Below are positions 59,309-64,000 of a stretch of 64,000 nt of DNA, piece after piece. Location of the stretch: the NCBI RefSeq assembly GCF_020283565.1, contig NC_060059.1, forward strand, positions 47,822,572 to 47,886,571, written 5' to 3'. Origin of the DNA: Trifolium pratense (lineage: Eukaryota; Streptophyta; Magnoliopsida; Fabales; Fabaceae). A model generated the notes under the pieces. That model was not told the origin of the DNA and searched no databases. It saw nothing but the letters and a program-made list of their open reading frames with translations. Each line of letters starts with the position of its first letter. The stretch's first letter is position 1. The translations under genes and the position numbers were made by a program.

Positions 59309-61393
59309 CTAAAAACCTATACTAAGCATCACAGAGTAAAGGATATTGTTGTTGGTGCTATAAGGCATGAGGACTATGTCAGAATTGAGAACAAATCCTC
59401 TGCTAAATCCATTTTTGATTCTATGCGCGCAACTTATGATGGCAATGAGAAAGTTCAAGAGGCTAAGGCTAGTCTCTTGATAAGACAGTATGAACTTTTC
59501 ACCATGAAACAAGATGAAGATATTGAAACCATGTTCACAAGGTTTCAAACTCTTGTATCTGGTCTCAAAGTTCTGAAGAGAAGTTACACCACCTATGACC
59601 ATGTTCAGAAGATTCTGAGAAGTCTTCCTCTTGCATGGAGACCCAAAGTCACTGCAATTGAGGAAGCTCAAAATCTCAAGACTCTGAGTCTTGAGGCTCT
59701 GATAAGCAATCTCAGAAGCCATGAGATGGTTCTGGACGCTGACTCAGAAGCTAAGAAGAAGTCCAAGTCTGTGGCTTTACAGTCAACTAGGATTTCTTCC
59801 AAAGCTCTTAAGACTCAGCTTCTTGACATTGAGGAGGAATCTTCTGCAGATGGTCAAGAGGAAGAGATGGGTGAAGATGAGTTTGCTCTGTTCACTAAGT
59901 TTCAACAGTGGAACAGATTCAACAAAAAGAATTTCAGAGGAAATAACTCAAGGAATTTTGTGAGCAAGAAAGAAGATCAAAAGAATTGCTTCAACTGTAA
60001 GAAGCCAGGACATTTCATTGCTGATTGTCCAGAGATGTATTCAAAAGACAAGAGTAAAAGGTACAACTCAAAGAAGCAACAATTCAAAAGTAAGCTGAAG
60101 AAGAGTCTGATGGCTACATTTGAAGAGCTATCATCTGAAGAAGTTGAAGAGGATGAAGAAGCCAACCTAGCACTTATGGCTTCAACAGACTCAGATGTAG
60201 ACTCAGATGATGAGCTAGAGTCAGATTCAGAAGTTGCTGATGAGGTATTTTCTGACTGCTCCAAAACTCAACTCTTAACTGCACTTAACAAAGTGATTGA
60301 GAAACATCTCAGAGTGTTAAGCAAACAAAAAGTTTTACAAGAAAGGCTTAATGCTCTGAGTGAATAGGAAGGTCATTTTCAAGGTCTATATCAAGAAACT
60401 CTGAACAGAGTAAATGATCTTGAAAAAGGTTGTGCTGTTTGTCACAAACTCATTGATGAGCAGGAATTGGCTCTTCAACAGTTTGTGCATCTCAACTTTG
60501 GAAAGAGCAAGGTTGCAAACTTAATTTACAATGTCATGAGACATAGAGGAGAGGGAGTTGGCTATGAATATGGCAGAATATATTCAAAGCTAAAAACCTA
60601 TCCCAAAAAGGTTGGAAAATCTTGGGTTTACTATGTTGTACCCCAAACTGAAGAGGGGAAGAATTTTGGTGCTCTGGGGAATGAGGCTGATGATCTGAGA
60701 AACTTGGAAGCTGATAGCTCAGAGGAACCAAGTTCCTGAGGATCTAGAAAGAAAAGCTTAGAAGATAGAAGCTGTTCAGAACCTGAGAATATTAAATCAG
60801 ATGTTCTGAACACTTCAAAATCTGTAGCCTCAACTTCTGGAACCAAAGGAACTTCAGTACCTGAAGCAAATCAGCCTAAAAGCTCAAAGGTTTTTAAAAG
60901 AAAAGAGTCAAATCTCAGACCTCAGAAGCAACAGAAAACTAAGGTTATTTATGATTCTAGAATTAGAAGATACAACCAATCAAATCAATGGATTGGTGAT
61001 CAATATAAATTCTGGAATCATAAACAATCTAAGTCTTGGAATAATAACAATTCTCAAACAAAGAAAAAATTTCAAAAAGGTTATTATTCCAAACCAAAGT
61101 CCTTCTCTAATGTTCAACAACATGGCAAGCATTTAAGGACTAACAAATATGGATCTAGAAGCAAATGGGTACCAAAAACTGAAATCATGTATCATTCAGA
61201 TTTACCATCTAGGAAAGGCTATGTCCTACCTAGAATGTGGAAACAAGTCCAATGCAGAGGAAGAAAAGCATATGTCTTAGACAAATGGCTTACAGGTTCT
61301 CAAGCCTACAATCAGAACTTGAGAAATGAAGAAGAAGAGTACTGGGATGATTTTATGATTAACTGTGATGAAGAGTTTTATCGCAATGATTAA
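59309..61393 (+). pseudogene. Sirevirus family B gag, remaining part with two stops
   Basis: The frame resumes with KHHRV, SIFDSMRATYDG and YELFTMKQDEDIETMFTRF of SIRE-type gag. A CCHC zinc knuckle CFNCKKPGHFIADC is at about 59988-60030. A long acidic and charged tail follows. In-frame stops are TAG at 60365-60367 and TGA at 60737-60739, and the same frame stays open between and after them to TAA at 61391. The long C-terminal gag extension is a known feature of SIRE-type elements. Confidence 0.88.
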
Positions 61394-61395
61394 AG

Positions 61396-62616
61396 TTGTT
61401 TATCATACAGCTCACCACTCAAGGAGGAATCATGAATCATTCATGGTATCTGGATAGTGGATGCTCAAGGCATATGACTGGTGTAAAACGACTATTTTCA
61501 AAGCTAACTCTTAAAGAGGGAGGCTCTGTTGGCTTTGGTGGAAACCAAAAAGGGAAAATCATAGGTACAGGTACAGTAGGTAATTCTTCCTTATCTATTA
61601 ATGATGTTTGGTTAGTAGATGGACTTAAACATAACCTATTGAGCATAAATCAATTTTGTGACAATGGTTGTGTAGTTGTCTTTGATAAGGAATCATGTAC
61701 TGTGTCTAAACAATCTGACAACTCCATAGTATTCAAAGGAATGAGAAAGAACAATGTTTATAAAATTAATCTTTCTGACTTGAATGAACAAAAAGTGGTT
61801 TGTCTTCTGACATTGAGTGAAGAAAAATGGATCTGGCATAAGAGGTTAGGCCATGCTAACTGGAGGTTAATCTCTAAGCTTAGCAAGCTTGACCTTGTCA
61901 AAGGTTTACCGAAAATTAAATATCACTCAAACACACTTTGTGGTCCATGCCAAAAAGGAAAGATTACTAAATCCTCTTTTAAACCTAAGAACATTGTCTC
62001 TACCTCAAGACCATTGGAACTTCTTCACATTGATTTGTTTGGGCCAGTTAACACTGCCTCTATCAATGGTAAGAAGTATGGATTAGTAATTGTGGATGAT
62101 TACAGTAGATGGACTTGGGTAAAATTCCTAAGAACTAAAAATGAAGCTTATGATGAGTTTAGCATCTTCTGCAAACAAATTCAAAATGAAAAAGGCTACA
62201 CCATTTTAAAAGTTAGAAGTGATCATGGTGGGGAGTTTGAAAATGAACCTTTTGAAACCTTTTGTGAAAATTATGGCATATTGCATGAATTCTCTTCTCC
62301 TAGAACTCCTCAACAAAATGGGGTTGTTGAAAGGAAGAATAGAACTCTGCAAGAAATGGCCAGAACCATGATGCACGAAACAAAAGTAGCAAAGTTTTTA
62401 TGGGCAGAAGCTGTAAACACAACATGTTATGTTCAAACTAGAATCTATATCAGATCTAAGTTGAACAAAACAGCTTATGAGTTGTTCAAAGGAAGAAAAC
62501 CTGACATTTCTTATTTTCATCAGTTTGGATGTACTTGTTACATTCTAAACAATAAAGTCCATCTAAAGAATTTTGATGCTAGAGGTTATAAGGGTATCTT
62601 TATAGGATACTCTTAA
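61396..62616 (+). CDS. Sirevirus family B pol, protease and integrase
   Basis: This frame lies one base out of register from gag. It holds protease [13 protein letters not shown] (61441-61480), the integrase zinc-binding start WHKRLGHANW ... LCGPCQKGK, and the catalytic core with DLFGPV, SDHGGEFE (about 62219-62242) and [12 protein letters not shown]. It ends with a TAA at 62614-62616 in the conserved GYS block. Sequence continues in the same frame afterwards. There is no good ATG before the protease; the natural product is expected as a gag-pol fusion. Confidence 0.9.
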   Translation: MFIIQLTTQGGIMNHSWYLDSGCSRHMTGVKRLFSKLTLKEGGSVGFGGNQKGKIIGTGTVGNSSLSINDVWLVDGLKHNLLSINQFCDNGCVVVFDKESCTVSKQSDNSIVFKGMRKNNVYKINLSDLNEQKVVCLLTLSEEKWIWHKRLGHANWRLISKLSKLDLVKGLPKIKYHSNTLCGPCQKGKITKSSFKPKNIVSTSRPLELLHIDLFGPVNTASINGKKYGLVIVDDYSRWTWVKFLRTKNEAYDEFSIFCKQIQNEKGYTILKVRSDHGGEFENEPFETFCENYGILHEFSSPRTPQQNGVVERKNRTLQEMARTMMHETKVAKFLWAEAVNTTCYVQTRIYIRSKLNKTAYELFKGRKPDISYFHQFGCTCYILNNKVHLKNFDARGYKGIFIGYS

Positions 62617-64000
62617 CGCTCAAAAGCATACAGACTGTATATTTCTGAAACACATATTGTGGAAGAAACTATGCATGTCAAATTTGATGACAAAGAGCCT
62701 GACCAAGTGTCAGAGCTTGTGGAAGGTTTCTCTAAATTTCAGGTATCAGAGGATCAGTATTCAGACATTCCAAACTACTCAGAACATTCATTTTCTGAAG
62801 AACCTCTGAACATGATAGTTCCAACAGACTCTGAACATCAAAGTAATGAAGCAGCTTCCGAACCTGTTGTTGATGAGTCTGAAGATGATGAACCCCCAAG
62901 AAATACTTTCAAATACAAATCATCTCATCCAAAGGAACTGATCTTAGGCAACAAAGATAGTCCAAGAAAAACAAGATCTCAACTTAGAAGTGAGGAATCC
63001 TTGGTTGGTCTTATCTCAATGATGGAACCCTCAAAAGTTGATGAAGCTCTGAAAGATGATGCTTGGATAGTGGCCATGCAAGAAGAGCTGAATCAATTTC
63101 AAAGAAATGATGTGTGGACTCTGGTGCCCAAACCATCTCATAAGAACATTATTGGAACAAAATTGGTATTCAGAAACAAGCGGAATGAGCAAGGTGAAGT
63201 GGTAAGAAACAAGGCTAGACTGGTTGCACAAGGGTATAATCAGCAAGAAGGGATTGACTATACTGAAACTTTTGCACCAGTAGCTAGACTTGAAGCTATC
63301 AGGTTACTTCTATCCTATGCTGTTAATCATGGAATAACTCTGTATCAGATGGATGTTAAAAGTGTCTTCTTAAATGAGTTTATTTCTGAAGAAGTGTATG
63401 TCAAACAACCTCCTGGTTTTGAGGATATCTCAAACCCAGAACATGTTTTTAGACTGAAGAAATCACTGTATGGTCTGAAACAAGCTCCAAGAGCTTGGTA
63501 TGATAGACTCAGTATTTTCCTTCTTGAAAAAGGTTTTGAGAAAGGGAAAGTTGACTGCACACTCTTCAGAAAAACAACCAAAGAAGATATTTTAATCATT
63601 CAAATATATGTTGATGATATTATCTTTGGTTCTACTAATGCCTCTTTGTGCAAGAATTTTTCTAAGATAATGCAGGATGAATTTGAAATGAGCATGATGA
63701 GAGAATTGAAGTTCTTCCTTGGAATTCAAATTAATCAGAAGAAGGAAGGAACTTATGTTCATCAATCTAAATATACCAATGAACTTATGAAGAAGTTCAA
63801 TCTAGATGATTGCAAGATAATGAACACTCCCATGCATTCAACAACCAACATGAGCAAAACAGAAGATGAAGGAAAAGTAGATCAAAAGGTCTACAGAGGT
63901 ATGATTGGTTCTTTACTCTATCTGACAGCCTCTAGGCCTGATATTTTATTCAGTGTTTGTTTATGTGCAAGATTCCAGTCAGATCCTAGAGAATCTCATC
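62617..64000 (+). CDS. Sirevirus family B pol, reverse transcriptase and start of RNase H (partial)
   Basis: In the frame of 61396-62616, after its stop, this stretch codes the integrase-RT linker rich in serine and glutamate. Then follow RT motifs [49 protein letters not shown] and the active site YVDDIIFG (63607-63630), then [17 protein letters not shown] and [18 protein letters not shown] before the window ends. No internal stop is seen in this stretch. It is not expected to be translated because of the upstream stop. Confidence 0.9.

Larger units (their letters stand above)
56738..64000 (+). mobile_element. Sirevirus-type copia element (family B), continues beyond the window
   Basis: It reads 5' LTR, PBS, gag and pol on the plus strand, and the window ends within RNase H. 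It is inserted in the MADS pseudogene. The left flank AACAT (56733-56737) should be repeated after the missing 3' LTR. It is defective: two in-frame stops in gag, one in pol, a frame change between them, and a solo LTR inserted in gag. Confidence 0.92.

Overview
This is plant nuclear DNA, very probably from a papilionoid legume of the clover/Medicago type. The window is AT-rich. It carries spliced genes with GT-AG introns, Ty1/copia and Ty3/gypsy LTR retrotransposons, a Stowaway MITE, hAT and Mutator-like elements, and two pieces of plastid DNA. The legume placement rests on my familiarity with these element families and on the ACR9-like protein; it is an inference, not a database result. There are no bacterial or CRISPR features.

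Only two host genes look intact. The first is a six-exon ACT-domain-repeat gene like Arabidopsis ACR9 (36848-40486, + strand, 412 codons). The second is a two-exon type I (M-gamma, AGL80-like) MADS-box gene (45868-47156, + strand, 264 codons). The MADS gene lies in a locally duplicated segment: unit 1 at 44318-47160, unit 2 truncated at 47735-50306, and unit 3 at 54189-56737. Unit 3 holds a second MADS copy, now a pseudogene with two homopolymer frameshifts and a Sirevirus-type LTR inserted in its last exon.

Most of the rest is transposons. From 1 to 15.5 kb there are short tandem repeats, a Mutator-like element with a 9-bp target duplication, a broken RNase H fragment, two solo LTRs of Sirevirus type (4538-5576 and 8322-9361), a plastid ndhA fragment with group II intron sequence, a worn Tekay-like gypsy remnant (9556-13985) and a Stowaway MITE. 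From 15.8 to 36.5 kb there is a nested stack. An old copia remnant was split by a Sirevirus-like copia element (16812-34167, minus strand, target duplication ACTAA). That element was itself split by a Tekay-type chromovirus (25470-34054, minus strand, target duplication AAAAT). A separate solo LTR (34291-35214, reverse orientation) also sits in the old remnant. From 40.5 to 44.3 kb there is unidentified sequence with a plastid ndhD fragment and a GC-rich hAT-like end. Units 2 and 3 are interrupted or separated by an hAT-type element with an 8-bp target duplication (48125-49364) and a deleted Tekay-like element (50328-54188). The window ends inside a second Sirevirus-type element (56738 to beyond 64000, + strand), which has a solo LTR in its gag.

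The genes do not form a pathway. The two host genes survive among repeated insertions, and exact target duplications let the order of the insertions be read. I found no convincing new biological system. The best leads are: GC-rich palindromic clusters at similar LTR positions in two Tekay-like families (and a third GC-rich cluster elsewhere in another); a recurring 12-bp palindrome and multiple polypurine tracts in the Sirevirus element; its decaying env-like region; and the MADS duplication with its internal 50-residue repeat.
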